A stretch of DNA of 45,949 nucleotides from JAVKFF01 sp040226215 (GCA_040226215.1 JAVKFF010000070.1:1-45949), one strand, 5' to 3'; counted from the stretch's first letter, positions 15,993 through 24,613 are shown. The notes: generated from the letters alone by a model not told the origin. Numbers and translations are program-made.

Positions 15993-16488
15993 GTCCATTC
16001 CCGTTTCCCTGACCGTCAACGGCCGCCGGGTAGAGGCGACGATCCCAGCCAGGCTGACCATCGTCGACTTCCTGCGCGACCATCTCGGCCTCACCGGCAC
16101 CCATGTCGGCTGCGCCCACGGTGTGTGCGGCGCCTGCACGGTAAGGGTCGACGGCGCGATCATCCGCGGCTGTCTGACGCTGACCGCCCAGCTCGACGGC
16201 GGCACCATCGAGACCATCGAGGGCGTGGCGGATTCCGGCGAGATCGCCGATCTGCAAGAGGCCTTCTATGCCCGCAACGCCATGCAGTGCGGCTTCTGCA
16301 CGCCCGGCATGCTGCTGACCGCCGCCAGCCTGAAGGCGCGGGGGCGACCGGTCAGCCGGCAGGAGATCCGCGATCACATCTCCGGCAATCTCTGCCGCTG
16401 CACCGGCTACCAGGCGATCGTCGACGCCATCGACACGGTCGTGAATACGGATGGGGTCAACGCCGACAGCGACGGAGGCAGGCGATGA
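15985..16488 (+). CDS. Molybdenum hydroxylase 2Fe-2S subunit (CoxS-like)
   Basis: This 167-residue small subunit has both clusters. The plant-ferredoxin type uses Cys43, Cys48, Cys51 and Cys63 (GCAHGVCGACT, RGCLTL). The helical domain uses Cys102, Cys105, Cys137 and Cys139 (CGFCTPGM, LCRCTGY). All eight ligands are intact. The last 15 residues (VNADSDGGRR) are an unconserved tail. The stop codon overlaps the ATG of the Mo subunit gene as ATGA. It relays electrons from the molybdenum centre to FAD. Confidence 0.96.
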   Translation: MPESIPVSLTVNGRRVEATIPARLTIVDFLRDHLGLTGTHVGCAHGVCGACTVRVDGAIIRGCLTLTAQLDGGTIETIEGVADSGEIADLQEAFYARNAMQCGFCTPGMLLTAASLKARGRPVSRQEIRDHISGNLCRCTGYQAIVDAIDTVVNTDGVNADSDGGRR

Positions 16489-18866
16489 CGCCCCCGGACA
16501 GCGCCAGCGTGCGCGCGCCCATCGGCGAGCCTTTGCCGCGCCCCCAGTCCCGCCGCTTCCTGTTCGGCCGCGGCCGTTATGTCGACGATGTCGCGGTGGC
16601 CGGCGTGGCGCATGTGGTCTATGTCCGCTCCCCCTTCGCGGCGGCGGACATCACCGGCATCGACGTGGCGGCCGCGAAGGCGGCGCCGGGCGTGATCGCC
16701 GTCGTCACCGGGTCCGAGATCGCCGAGTGGCACGATCCGTGGGTCGCCACCATCACCAACCTGCCAGGCCAGAAATCGCCGCCGCAGCACGCGCTGGCCC
16801 TCGACCGGGTGCGCTTCCAGGGCGAGCCGGTGGTGGCCGTGGTGGCGGAGAGCCGGGCGGAGGCCGAGGACGCGGCCGAACTCGTCGAGGTCGACTACGC
16901 GCCGCTCGAGGCCGTGGTCGACATGGAGACCGCGCTCGATCCGGCGACGCGCGTCGTCAGCCCGGAGCTGGGCGACAACCTGTTCTGGCGCATGGACATC
17001 GATCCGCCGGGGGTGTCGGAGGCCTTCGCCCGGTCGACCACGGTTGTGGAGGAGACCTTCCACATCGGCCGCCAGACCCTGGCGCCGCTGGAGCCGCGCG
17101 GCATCGTCGCCGACTACGACCCGGCCGAGCAGCGGCTGACGCTGACCTTCGCCACCCAGGTACCGCACATCATGCGGTACGTCTTCGCCAAGCACCTGCG
17201 GCTGGACGAGCACCGCGTCCGCGTCGTCTGCCCCGATGTCGGTGGCGCCTTCGGGCTGAAGATCCACACCTATGGCGACGAGGTGGCGACGGCCATCCTG
17301 TCGATGATGCTGAAGCGACCGCTCAAGTTCATCGCCGACCGGCTGGAGAGCTTCGTCTCCGACGTGCATTGCCGGGATCACCGGGTGAAGGCCCGGCTCG
17401 GCCTCGACGCCGAAGGCCGGATCACGGCGCTGGAGATCGACGACCTGACGGCGATCGGACCCTTCTCGGTCTATCCCCGTTCCAGCGGGATCGAGGCGCT
17501 GCTGGTCTGCACCTTTACCGGATCGCCCTACCACCTGCCGGCCTTCAAGGCGGCGGGCAAGGTGGTGTTCACCAACAAGAACGTGATGTGCCAGCTGCGC
17601 GGGGTGGGCATGCCGATCGCCTGCTCGGTGGGCGAGGGGATCATCGACAAGGCGGCGCGCGCGGCCGGTATCGACCCGCTCGACTTCCGCCGCCGCAATC
17701 TGATCCCCGACGACGCCTATCCCTACACCACCGCGTCCGGCATGCCGTTCGAGAGCCTGTCCCAGCAGGCGGCGCTGGAGAAGCTGGCGGCGCTGATGGA
17801 TTATGACGGTCTGCGGCGCGAGCAGGCCGAACTGCGCGAACAGGGCGTCTATCGCGGCATCGGCCTTGCCTGCTTCGTCGAGGGCACGGCGCCCAGCCCG
17901 GCGATCTATGGCGAGGGCGGCGCGCCGATCAGCGCCCAGGATACCTGCACCGTGCGGCTGGAGCCGTCGGGCGCGCTGACCTGTCTGGTCGGCGTGAGCG
18001 AGCAGGGCCAGGGCGCCGAGGCGGTGATCGCCCAGGTGACGGCGGCCGCCATCGGCGTCGCCCACACCGATATCCGCGTGCTGATGGGCGATACCGATGC
18101 CACACCCTATGGCGGCGGCACCTGGGCCTCGCGCGCCACGGCGATCGCCGGCGAGGCGGCGCGCAAGGCCGGCGTGCGCCTGCGGGCGAACATCCTCGGC
18201 CTGGCCGGCCAGCTGCTGCAGGCGCGCGGCGAGACGCTGGACATCCGCGCCGGCACGATCGTCGACGCCGCGACGGGCGAGGCGCGCATGACCTTGCGCG
18301 AACTGGGCCACGCCATCCATTTCCGCACCACGGAGTTCGCGCCCGACACCCATCCGGAGATCGCGGTGACCGAGCAGTTCTCGGTGCGCAGCCGGATGTT
18401 TCTCTACACCAACGGCGCCATGGGCTGTCACGTGGAAGTCGATCCGGAGACCGGCTTCGTGACGGTCTTGAAGGTCTGGTGCGTGGAGGATTGCGGCACG
18501 GTGGTGAACCCCATGCTGCTCGACGACCAGATCCGCGGCGGCATTGTCCAGGGGATCGGCAACACCCTCTACGAGGAACTGGTCTATGATGGAGAGGGGC
18601 AGCTGCAGAACGGCTCCTTCATCGACTACCTGCTGCCGATGGCGGGCGAGATGCCGGACATAGAGGTCGCGCATATCGAAACGCCGACGGCCGAATCCGG
18701 TCTCGGCGCCAAGGGGGCGGGGGAGGCTGGCATCATCGGCGCCCCGGGTGCCGTGCTGAACGCCATCAACGACGCGCTGGCGCCGCTCGGCGCCTCGGTG
18801 TCGCGGCAGCCCTACACGCCGGAGCGCATTCTGGCCGCGCTCGGCAAGGTACCGTCGCGGGACTGA
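16485..18866 (+). CDS. Molybdenum hydroxylase large, Mo-molybdopterin subunit (CoxL-like)
   Basis: This 793-residue catalytic subunit starts at the ATG overlapping the previous stop, with GGAGG upstream; the longer open frame upstream is not coding. Family landmarks are RFLFGRGRYVDDV near the N-terminus, the molybdopterin loop GGAFGLK at 253-259 and the active-site glutamate Glu747 in KGAGEAGIIG. The loop usually written RGAGRPE reads RGVGMPIA at 372-379. Its arginine and glutamate, which contact purines in xanthine dehydrogenases, are replaced, so xanthine is unlikely. Known relatives hydroxylate nicotinate, nicotine, quinolines or CO. No XdhC-type maturation gene is in the window. The gene lies 57 bp before the Liv-type importer genes. 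Confidence 0.94.
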   Translation: MTPPDSASVRAPIGEPLPRPQSRRFLFGRGRYVDDVAVAGVAHVVYVRSPFAAADITGIDVAAAKAAPGVIAVVTGSEIAEWHDPWVATITNLPGQKSPPQHALALDRVRFQGEPVVAVVAESRAEAEDAAELVEVDYAPLEAVVDMETALDPATRVVSPELGDNLFWRMDIDPPGVSEAFARSTTVVEETFHIGRQTLAPLEPRGIVADYDPAEQRLTLTFATQVPHIMRYVFAKHLRLDEHRVRVVCPDVGGAFGLKIHTYGDEVATAILSMMLKRPLKFIADRLESFVSDVHCRDHRVKARLGLDAEGRITALEIDDLTAIGPFSVYPRSSGIEALLVCTFTGSPYHLPAFKAAGKVVFTNKNVMCQLRGVGMPIACSVGEGIIDKAARAAGIDPLDFRRRNLIPDDAYPYTTASGMPFESLSQQAALEKLAALMDYDGLRREQAELREQGVYRGIGLACFVEGTAPSPAIYGEGGAPISAQDTCTVRLEPSGALTCLVGVSEQGQGAEAVIAQVTAAAIGVAHTDIRVLMGDTDATPYGGGTWASRATAIAGEAARKAGVRLRANILGLAGQLLQARGETLDIRAGTIVDAATGEARMTLRELGHAIHFRTTEFAPDTHPEIAVTEQFSVRSRMFLYTNGAMGCHVEVDPETGFVTVLKVWCVEDCGTVVNPMLLDDQIRGGIVQGIGNTLYEELVYDGEGQLQNGSFIDYLLPMAGEMPDIEVAHIETPTAESGLGAKGAGEAGIIGAPGAVLNAINDALAPLGASVSRQPYTPERILAALGKVPSRD

Positions 18867-18923
18867 TCCCGCCGGCATGCAAGCGGAACAACAAGGCAAT
18901 CGTAGGGACGAGGGAGACAGGGA

Positions 18924-20102
18924 ATGAAGGCTGAAAGGTTCTTGGGAGCGGCGATCGCCACCAGTGCCATCGCGCTCACATCATCGCTGGCCGCGGCGCA
19001 GGAGCCGGTCAGGATCGGCTACTCGATCTCGCAGACCGGCATCTTCGCCGACGCGGCGGTATCGCAGCAGACCGCCTACGAGCTCTGGCAGTCGGAGGTG
19101 AACGCCGAGGGCGGCCTGCTGGTCGACGGCGAGCGCCGCCCGGTCGAGTTCGTGGTCTATGACGACCAGTCCGACCAGGGCCAGGCGGTGCGCATCTACG
19201 AATCGCTGATCACCGACGACGAGGTCGACCTGCTGGCGGCACCCTGGGGCACGGCGCTGCATTTCCCCATCGTCGGCGTGCTGGAGCGCTACCAGTTCCC
19301 GGTCGTCGGCAACACGGCGGCCTCGGTACAACTCCAGGAGGTGGCGCCGGGCAATATCTGGTTCCCGACCTCCGCCATCCCCGACCGCATCGCCGCGCGC
19401 CTGGTCGAGATCATCCAGGAGAACGGCTACAGCCGCGTCGCGGTGATGGCGCTGCAGCTGCCCTTCTCGCTGGAGGTCTACGAATACGTCGTGCCGGCGC
19501 TGGAGGATGCCGGCATTGAGATCGTCGTCGACGAGACCTTCCCGCCCGGCACCAACGATATCACCGCAATGCTGGTGCAGGCACAGAACGCGCAAGCCGA
19601 CGCCATCCTCTCGCTCACCTATCCGGGCGAGAGCGTGATGTACATGAACCAGGCCCGCGAGGTCGGCATCGAGGCGCCGTTCCAGTTCGTTCTGGTCGGC
19701 CCGACCATCGCCTTCTTCAGCCAAATCTTCGGCGAAGGGGCGAACGGCATCGTCACCATCGGCCACTGGTCGCCGAACCGGGACGACTGGCCGGGGGCGC
19801 GCGCGTTCTTCGACAACTACACCGAGACCTTCGGCTTCCCGCCCGACTATCTCGACTCGGTGCTGGCCTACATGTCGATGGAGATCCTCGAGCAGGCCGT
19901 GGCCGAGGCCGGCCTCGACCACGATGCGCTGCGTGAGGCGATCTCGACAGGCACCTTCCAGACCATCAACGGCGACATCGCCTTCGACGGCGTCCAGAAC
20001 GCCACCACGCCGACGATGCTGCTGCAGCTGCAGGGCGGCGTGGCGGAGATCGTCTGGCCGCCAGTGGAAGCGACGGCCGACTACCAGCCGATCGGCGAAT
20101 AG
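18924..20102 (+). CDS. Branched-chain amino-acid-type ABC transporter binding protein
   Basis: This 392-residue periplasmic receptor is of the LivK/UrtA type. The signal peptide is MKAERFLGAAIATSAIAL and beyond, with likely cleavage after LAAA. The mature start PVRIGYSISQTGIFADAAVSQQTAYELW is typical. The ATG has GGGAGACAGGGA upstream. It is the first of five importer genes (binding protein, two permeases, two ATPases), and it follows the Mo subunit gene by 57 bp. A strong hairpin sits between this gene and the first permease. Members bind amino acids, amides, urea or aromatic acids. The operon context suggests a nitrogen-containing substrate of the molybdenum hydroxylase. Confidence 0.93.
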   Translation: MKAERFLGAAIATSAIALTSSLAAAQEPVRIGYSISQTGIFADAAVSQQTAYELWQSEVNAEGGLLVDGERRPVEFVVYDDQSDQGQAVRIYESLITDDEVDLLAAPWGTALHFPIVGVLERYQFPVVGNTAASVQLQEVAPGNIWFPTSAIPDRIAARLVEIIQENGYSRVAVMALQLPFSLEVYEYVVPALEDAGIEIVVDETFPPGTNDITAMLVQAQNAQADAILSLTYPGESVMYMNQAREVGIEAPFQFVLVGPTIAFFSQIFGEGANGIVTIGHWSPNRDDWPGARAFFDNYTETFGFPPDYLDSVLAYMSMEILEQAVAEAGLDHDALREAISTGTFQTINGDIAFDGVQNATTPTMLLQLQGGVAEIVWPPVEATADYQPIGE

Positions 20103-20110
20103 ACGCTGGT

Positions 20111-20157
20111 CCCGGACGCGCGGCGGATCGGGTTGTCCGGCCCGCCGCGCGTCCGGG
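20111..20157 (+). terminator. Long GC-rich stem-loop after the binding-protein gene
   Basis: A perfect 16-bp inverted repeat (arms 20111-20126 and 20142-20157, loop 15 nt) begins 9 bp after the stop codon and ends 19 bp before the permease ATG. No T-run follows. It more likely protects the upstream mRNA end or partly attenuates transcription than terminates fully, which would keep the binding protein in excess over the membrane parts. Confidence 0.75.
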
Positions 20158-20176
20158 CAGCTCTGCCCCCAGGCGG

Positions 20177-21067
20177 ATGATGGACCTCCTTCTCTCGCCC
20201 CAGCTCCTCGCCTCGGCGCTGGTGCTGGGGACGCTCTACGCGCTCCTGGCGCTCGGTCTCAACCTGATCTACGGGACCATGCGCCTGTTGAACATCGCCC
20301 ATGGCGAGATCGTCATGATCGGCGGCTATGTGGTCTATTGGGCGTCCACGCTCCTGAGCCTGCATCCCTTCATCGCCACCATCGCCGCGGCGCTGGGCGC
20401 AGCCTTGCTGGGTGTGGCGCTGTTCGGCTCGGTGCTGCGGCCGATGCTGCGCTCGGGCGAGCTGATGGCCAGGGTCGAGGCGAACTCGCTGCTGATCTTC
20501 TTCGGCGTCTCGGTCATCCTGCAGAACCTGGCCGCGCTCGCCTTCACCGCCAGCCCGCGCGGCATCTCCTTCCTCGACGAGATCGTCGAGATCGGGACAT
20601 TGCGCATCGGCGCCGACCGGCTGGTGGTCATCATCGTCGGCCTCGCCGCCTGCTTCGGCTGCCTGGCGTTGTTCCGGCTGACCACGCTGGGTCTGGCCAT
20701 CCGGGCGATCATCCAGCAGCGCGACGCGGCCGCGCTGGTCGGTATCGACATCGCCCGCACCAACATGGCGGTCTTCGCGCTCGGCTTCGGCGTCGCCGGT
20801 CTGGCCGGCGGGCTGGTGGCGATGATCGAGCAGGTCTCGCCCTTCATGGGCTTCCCCTACACCATCGCCGCCTTCATCGTGATCATCCTGGGCGGGCTGG
20901 GCAACCTCACCGGCAGCCTGGTCGGCGGCCTGCTGCTGGGCGTGGTGGAGACCTACGGCGTGGCGCTGACCTCCGCCAGCTACCGCTCCATCCTGCTCTA
21001 CGGCGTCTTCATCGCCATCCTGCTGATCCGGCCCGAGGGCCTGTTCGGCAAGCGGCGGCAACGATGA
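20177..21067 (+). CDS. Branched-chain amino-acid-type ABC permease (LivH-like)
   Basis: This 296-residue inner-membrane protein has family signatures LGTLYALLALGLNLIYGTMRLLNIAHGEI near the N-terminus, RAIIQQRDAAALVGID in the coupling loop and IILGGLGNLTGSLVGGLLLGV. Two ATGs are adjacent at 20177 and 20180; the second has slightly better spacing from the weak AGGCGG. The stop overlaps the start of the next permease gene as ATGA, showing translational coupling. It pairs with the LivM-like subunit to form the channel. Confidence 0.94.
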   Translation: MMDLLLSPQLLASALVLGTLYALLALGLNLIYGTMRLLNIAHGEIVMIGGYVVYWASTLLSLHPFIATIAAALGAALLGVALFGSVLRPMLRSGELMARVEANSLLIFFGVSVILQNLAALAFTASPRGISFLDEIVEIGTLRIGADRLVVIIVGLAACFGCLALFRLTTLGLAIRAIIQQRDAAALVGIDIARTNMAVFALGFGVAGLAGGLVAMIEQVSPFMGFPYTIAAFIVIILGGLGNLTGSLVGGLLLGVVETYGVALTSASYRSILLYGVFIAILLIRPEGLFGKRRQR

Positions 21068-21990
21068 ACCGGACGGCAATCCTGCCGCTTGTCCTGGCGC
21101 TGCTGTTCGCGGCCGGCCTGCTGCTGCCGGCGCTGACCACCGGATATTGGCTTGGCGTGGCGCTCACCTTCTTCATGTGGGTCGGGCTGGTGCAGAGCTG
21201 GGTGATTCTCTCGGGCCTCACCGGCTATCTCTCGCTCGGACATGCCGTGTTCTATGGACTCGGCGCCTATGTGATGGTGCTGACCTGGGGCCAGATGCCG
21301 TTCGAGCTCGCCATCCTCAGCGCCGGGCTCGCCTGCGTCCTGCTCGCCGTCGCCATCGGCGTGCCCTGCCTGCGGGTGCGCGGTCCCTATTTCGTCATCC
21401 TCACCTTCGGCGTCTCCGAGCTCGTCAAGTTTATCGTCGTGAACATCGAGGCCGGGCTCGGCCGCGCCGGGCGGCTGATCTTCGGCGCGCCGCTGATCGA
21501 GACGCTCTACTACTGGATCGTCGTGCTGGCGCTGGTCGCCACGGCGCTCGCCTTCCTCGTCTCGAACAGCCGGCTTGGCTCGGGCCTGCGGGCGATCCGC
21601 GAGGACGAGACGGCGGCGGAAACGACCGGCGTGCCGGTGACCCGCCTCAAGGTGATCGCCTTCGCGCTCTCGGCCTTCGTGCCGGGAATGGTCGGTGCGG
21701 TGATGGTGCTCAGGACCACCTATTTCGAGACCATCCACGTCTTCAACCCGATCACCTCCTTCACCATCGTCACCATCGCCATCATCGGCGGCAGCGACGA
21801 CGTGCGCGGGCCGATCCTGGGCGCCGCCTTCCTGATGATCCTGTCGGAAACCCTGCTGGTGAACGCGCCGGAGGTCTACATGATCATCCTTGGCGCGCTG
21901 CTCATCCTTTTCGTGCTGCTGGTGCCAAAGGGTATCGCGGGCGGCCTGAGCGGCCTGTTGGCCCGGCGCCGGCGGGAGGGGGCGCCGTGA
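21064..21990 (+). CDS. Branched-chain amino-acid-type ABC permease (LivM-like)
   Basis: This 308-residue inner-membrane protein starts at an ATG overlapping the LivH-like stop. Family features are LTGYLSLGHAVFYGLGAYVMV, LRVRGPYFVILTFGVSELVKF, the coupling-loop segment GLRAIREDETAAETTGV and IAIIGGSDDVRGPILGAAFL. It ends in a basic tail (RRRREGAP). The stop overlaps the GTG start of the following ATPase gene as GTGA. It is the second transmembrane subunit of the importer. Confidence 0.94.
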   Translation: MNRTAILPLVLALLFAAGLLLPALTTGYWLGVALTFFMWVGLVQSWVILSGLTGYLSLGHAVFYGLGAYVMVLTWGQMPFELAILSAGLACVLLAVAIGVPCLRVRGPYFVILTFGVSELVKFIVVNIEAGLGRAGRLIFGAPLIETLYYWIVVLALVATALAFLVSNSRLGSGLRAIREDETAAETTGVPVTRLKVIAFALSAFVPGMVGAVMVLRTTYFETIHVFNPITSFTIVTIAIIGGSDDVRGPILGAAFLMILSETLLVNAPEVYMIILGALLILFVLLVPKGIAGGLSGLLARRRREGAP

Positions 21991-22718
21991 GCCTGCTCGC
22001 CATCGACCGGGTCTCCAAGCAGTTCGGCGGCCTCGCGGCCTTGAGCGATGTCAGCTTCGATGTCGGCGCGGGCGAGATCGTCGGCCTGATGGGTGCCAAC
22101 GGCGCCGGCAAGACCACGCTGCTCGCCCTGATCGCCGGAAATCTGAGGCCGAATGGCGGGCACATCAGCTTCGATGGCGCGCGCATCGACGGATTGTCGC
22201 CTTCGGCGATCTGCCATCGCGGCATCGGCCGCACCTTCCAGATCGTCCGGCCCTTCGCGGGCCTGAGCGTGCGCGAGAACGTTGCCATCGCGGTAATGTA
22301 CGGGCCGGGCGGCGAGCGGCACCGCAGGCGGGCGGAGGAGAAGGCGCAGGCGATCCTCGATGCCTTCGGTCTCGGCCCGCGCGGCGACGACCTCGCCGGC
22401 TCGCTCACGCTCGCCGGCCGCAAGCGCCTGGAAGTGGCGCGGGTGATGGGCACGGGGGCGAAGCTGCTGCTGCTTGACGAGGTGATGGCCGGGCTGACGG
22501 CGGCGGAGGTCGCCGAGACCATCGAGCTGGTGCGCGACCTGAAGGTGCGACACGGCATGACCATTCTTATCATCGAGCACGTGATGAAGGCCCTGCTGCG
22601 GCTGTCCGACCGGCTGGTCGTCATGCATCACGGCCGCGTCGTGGCGATCGGCGACCCGCACGAGGTGGCGGGCAGCGCCGAGGTGATCGAGGCCTATTTC
22701 GGCAAGGGGCGGGCGTGA
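21987..22718 (+). CDS. Branched-chain amino-acid-type ABC ATPase (LivG-like)
   Basis: This 243-residue nucleotide-binding subunit starts at a GTG with GGGAGGGGG upstream, overlapping the LivM-like stop. Walker A is GANGAGKTTL and Walker B LLLLDEVMAGL. The LivG-type segment RGIGRTFQIVRPFAGLSVRENV is present. The usual LSGGQ signature is degenerate (SLTLAGRKRLEVARV); LivG proteins often have LxxGxxRxLE here, so this is not a defect. The stop overlaps the next GTG start. Confidence 0.94.
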   Translation: MSLLAIDRVSKQFGGLAALSDVSFDVGAGEIVGLMGANGAGKTTLLALIAGNLRPNGGHISFDGARIDGLSPSAICHRGIGRTFQIVRPFAGLSVRENVAIAVMYGPGGERHRRRAEEKAQAILDAFGLGPRGDDLAGSLTLAGRKRLEVARVMGTGAKLLLLDEVMAGLTAAEVAETIELVRDLKVRHGMTILIIEHVMKALLRLSDRLVVMHHGRVVAIGDPHEVAGSAEVIEAYFGKGRA

Positions 22719-23428
22719 CGGCGCTGCTCAACCTCACCGGCATCGTCGCCGGATACGGCCCCAGCACCGTGCTGCAGGGCATCGACCTCGCCGTCCGCGA
22801 GGGCACGATCACGGCGGTTATCGGCAGCAACGGCGCCGGCAAGACGACGCTGATGCGGGTGCTGGCCGGCCTCATCCCGGCGCGTGCCGGGGCGATCCGG
22901 CTCGACGGTCGCGACATCGTCCGCGAGCCGACGCACAAACGGGTCGAGCAAGGCCTGGTCCTGGTACCGGAAGGCCGCCTCGTCTTTCCTGACATCGCCG
23001 TCGAGGACACGCTGAGGCTCGGCGCCTTTTCCCGGCGCGCGCGGGGTGAGCGGGAGGCCACAATCGAGGCGATGTTCCAGCTTTTCCCGCGCCTGAAGGA
23101 GCGCCGCCGCCAGGTCGGTGGCAGCCTGTCGGGCGGGGAGCAGCAGATGCTGGCGCTCGCCCGCGGCCTGATGGCCCGGCCGCGCCTGCTGCTGCTCGAC
23201 GAGCCGAGCCTGGGTCTCGCCCCGAAAATGGCCGACCTGGTCTTCGAGACGGTGGCGACGATCCGCGACCAGGGCGTCACCGTGCTGATCGTCGAGCAGG
23301 ACGTCGAGACGACGCTGGGAATCGCCGATGACGGCTACGTGCTGGAGAACGGCACCATCGCGACCGCGGGACGGGCCAGCGAGCTGCTCGCCATGCCCGA
23401 CATCCGCGAGCGCATTCTCGGGCTCTGA
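22715..23428 (+). CDS. Branched-chain amino-acid-type ABC ATPase (LivF-like)
   Basis: This 237-residue nucleotide-binding subunit has Walker A GSNGAGKTTLMR, signature SLSGGEQQMLALARGL and Walker B LLLLDEPSLGLAP. The LivF-type segment QGLVLVPEGRLVFPDIAVEDTL is clear. Translation begins at a GTG overlapping the LivG-like stop. It completes the five-gene importer. The guanidino-modifying hydrolase gene begins 26 bp later with its own strong ribosome-binding site and is probably in the same operon. Confidence 0.95.
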   Translation: MTALLNLTGIVAGYGPSTVLQGIDLAVREGTITAVIGSNGAGKTTLMRVLAGLIPARAGAIRLDGRDIVREPTHKRVEQGLVLVPEGRLVFPDIAVEDTLRLGAFSRRARGEREATIEAMFQLFPRLKERRRQVGGSLSGGEQQMLALARGLMARPRLLLLDEPSLGLAPKMADLVFETVATIRDQGVTVLIVEQDVETTLGIADDGYVLENGTIATAGRASELLAMPDIRERILGL

Positions 23429-23454
23429 GCCCTCAACCAGGAGCAACCGCCGCC

Positions 23455-24510
23455 ATGCCCGACCAGTCGCCGCCGACCGACGAGCTCGCCAGCTTCCCCT
23501 ATTACGAGCACGGCAAGACGCCGCAATATCACAAGTACCATGCCGAGGTTTCCTATCTGGACGAGCTGGAGTTGATCTGGGGCAAGCCCTGGGGCGCCCA
23601 GGGCATCGGCCGGCTGCGCGAGGTGGCGATGGTGCCGCCGACCGAGACCGAGGTGAAGAAGATCTACGAGCGCGACAGCGCCTTCTTCGTCTTCGACGGC
23701 AACACGCCGGACCTGTCCCTGATGCAGGAGCAGCATGCCGCGCTGGCCGATCTCTACCGCTCGCTCGACATCACCGTGCACTACCAGACATGGGCTGACG
23801 ATCCGCCGCGCTCCGCCTACGGTCCGCTGAAGCGCAGCATCTCGGCCGCCGCCGGCTTCGTGATCAATGGCGGGGCGATCATCCCCAGGGAATCCGCGCC
23901 CTACTGGCGCGGCCGGTCGCGCTACGTGTCGAAGTTCCTGATGGAGATCGGCTGCCCCATTCTCTACACCGTGCACGGCCACGGGGTGTGCGAGATCGGC
24001 GCCTCGACGCGGATGAGCGACGACTTCATCGTGCTGATGCTGTCGACAGACTGCAACATGGAGGGCGCCAAGCAGGTCATCCCGATCCTCGAGCGTGCCG
24101 GCTATCGCGAGGTCTGGCTCGCCCGCTCGCCGGGGCCGCTCTACCGCTACGAGGAGAACGTGCCCGGCTGGATGCATGCGGACATGTGGATCGCCCCGAT
24201 CGACGCGCGCACGGCGCTGATCTACCCGCCCTGGTGCGATTACGAGACGATCCGCCGCCTGCACGCCATCGGCTACGACCTGATAGAGGTGCCGCACGAG
24301 GAGATCTGGCACTTCCCGACCAACGCCATCACCATCGAGCCCCGCCGCCTGATCATGAACGCAGCGGCGGAGAAGACCCGCAAGATGCTGGAGGCGCGCA
24401 AGGTCGAGGTGATCCCGATCGACTACAGCGAGGTGCACAAATATGGCGGCGGCATCCGCTGCAACACCATGCAGCTGATCCGTGACGAGGGGCCGCGGAC
24501 GTTCGACTAG
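23455..24510 (+). CDS. Guanidino-group-modifying enzyme (amidinotransferase / deiminase family)
   Basis: This 351-residue protein belongs to the superfamily of arginine deiminases, dimethylargininases and glycine amidinotransferases. These use a Cys-His-acid centre to attack a guanidinium-like carbon. The histidine is His241 in PGWMHADMWIAPID and the nucleophile Cys336 in YGGGIRCNTMQLIRD, both in the expected order and spacing. The ATG has AGGAG ten bases upstream. It is the last gene of the molybdenum hydroxylase/Liv operon, so the imported compound probably has a guanidine, amidine or 2-substituted imidazole-like carbon. It could hydrolyse methylated arginines, transfer an amidino group, or attack a heterocycle. 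The exact reaction cannot be decided from sequence. Confidence 0.85.
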   Translation: MPDQSPPTDELASFPYYEHGKTPQYHKYHAEVSYLDELELIWGKPWGAQGIGRLREVAMVPPTETEVKKIYERDSAFFVFDGNTPDLSLMQEQHAALADLYRSLDITVHYQTWADDPPRSAYGPLKRSISAAAGFVINGGAIIPRESAPYWRGRSRYVSKFLMEIGCPILYTVHGHGVCEIGASTRMSDDFIVLMLSTDCNMEGAKQVIPILERAGYREVWLARSPGPLYRYEENVPGWMHADMWIAPIDARTALIYPPWCDYETIRRLHAIGYDLIEVPHEEIWHFPTNAITIEPRRLIMNAAAEKTRKMLEARKVEVIPIDYSEVHKYGGGIRCNTMQLIRDEGPRTFD

Positions 24511-24557
24511 GGCAGATTGCGACCGAATGGACCCATTCGGTCGCAAAAAATCTGCCC
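24510..24557 (+). terminator. Long imperfect palindrome / hairpin after the Liv operon
   Basis: Inner arms 24519-24530 and 24533-24544 are exact complements; the outer arms 24510-24518 and 24549-24557 also pair, with a four-A bulge. The palindrome begins inside the stop codon of the hydrolase gene. It is probably a transcription terminator or mRNA-end stem, and could be one member of a dispersed palindromic repeat family. Confidence 0.7.
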
Positions 24558-24571
24558 GATTCTCAATAGCT

Positions 24572-24613
24572 TAGAGCATCTTGTCTGCGCCCGTTCGGGC
24601 GCAGGATGCTCTA
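24572..24613. repeat. Second nested palindrome downstream of the Liv operon
   Basis: The outer arms TAGAGCATC (24572-24580) and GATGCTCTA (24605-24613) enclose the inner arms CTGCGCCC (24585-24592) and GGGCGCAG (24597-24604) with a GTTC tetraloop and a TTGT bulge. The design, two concentric stems with a bulge on one side, mirrors the hairpin 14 bp upstream. This suggests a paired repeat element rather than two unrelated terminators. Confidence 0.65.

Noticed and set aside
17598..17621. Treating RGVGMPIA as an inactivating mutation in the Mo subunit
   Set aside because: The loop varies with substrate in this superfamily and all other catalytic features are intact.
16407..18899. An 830-codon minus-strand open frame opposite the Mo subunit gene
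   Set aside because: Low-complexity Arg/Gly/His/Asp-rich translation; the + strand has all the family motifs.
21987..22718. Degenerate ABC signature in the LivG-like ATPase as a sign of a dead gene
   Set aside because: LivG proteins commonly carry this variant, and Walker A and B are intact.
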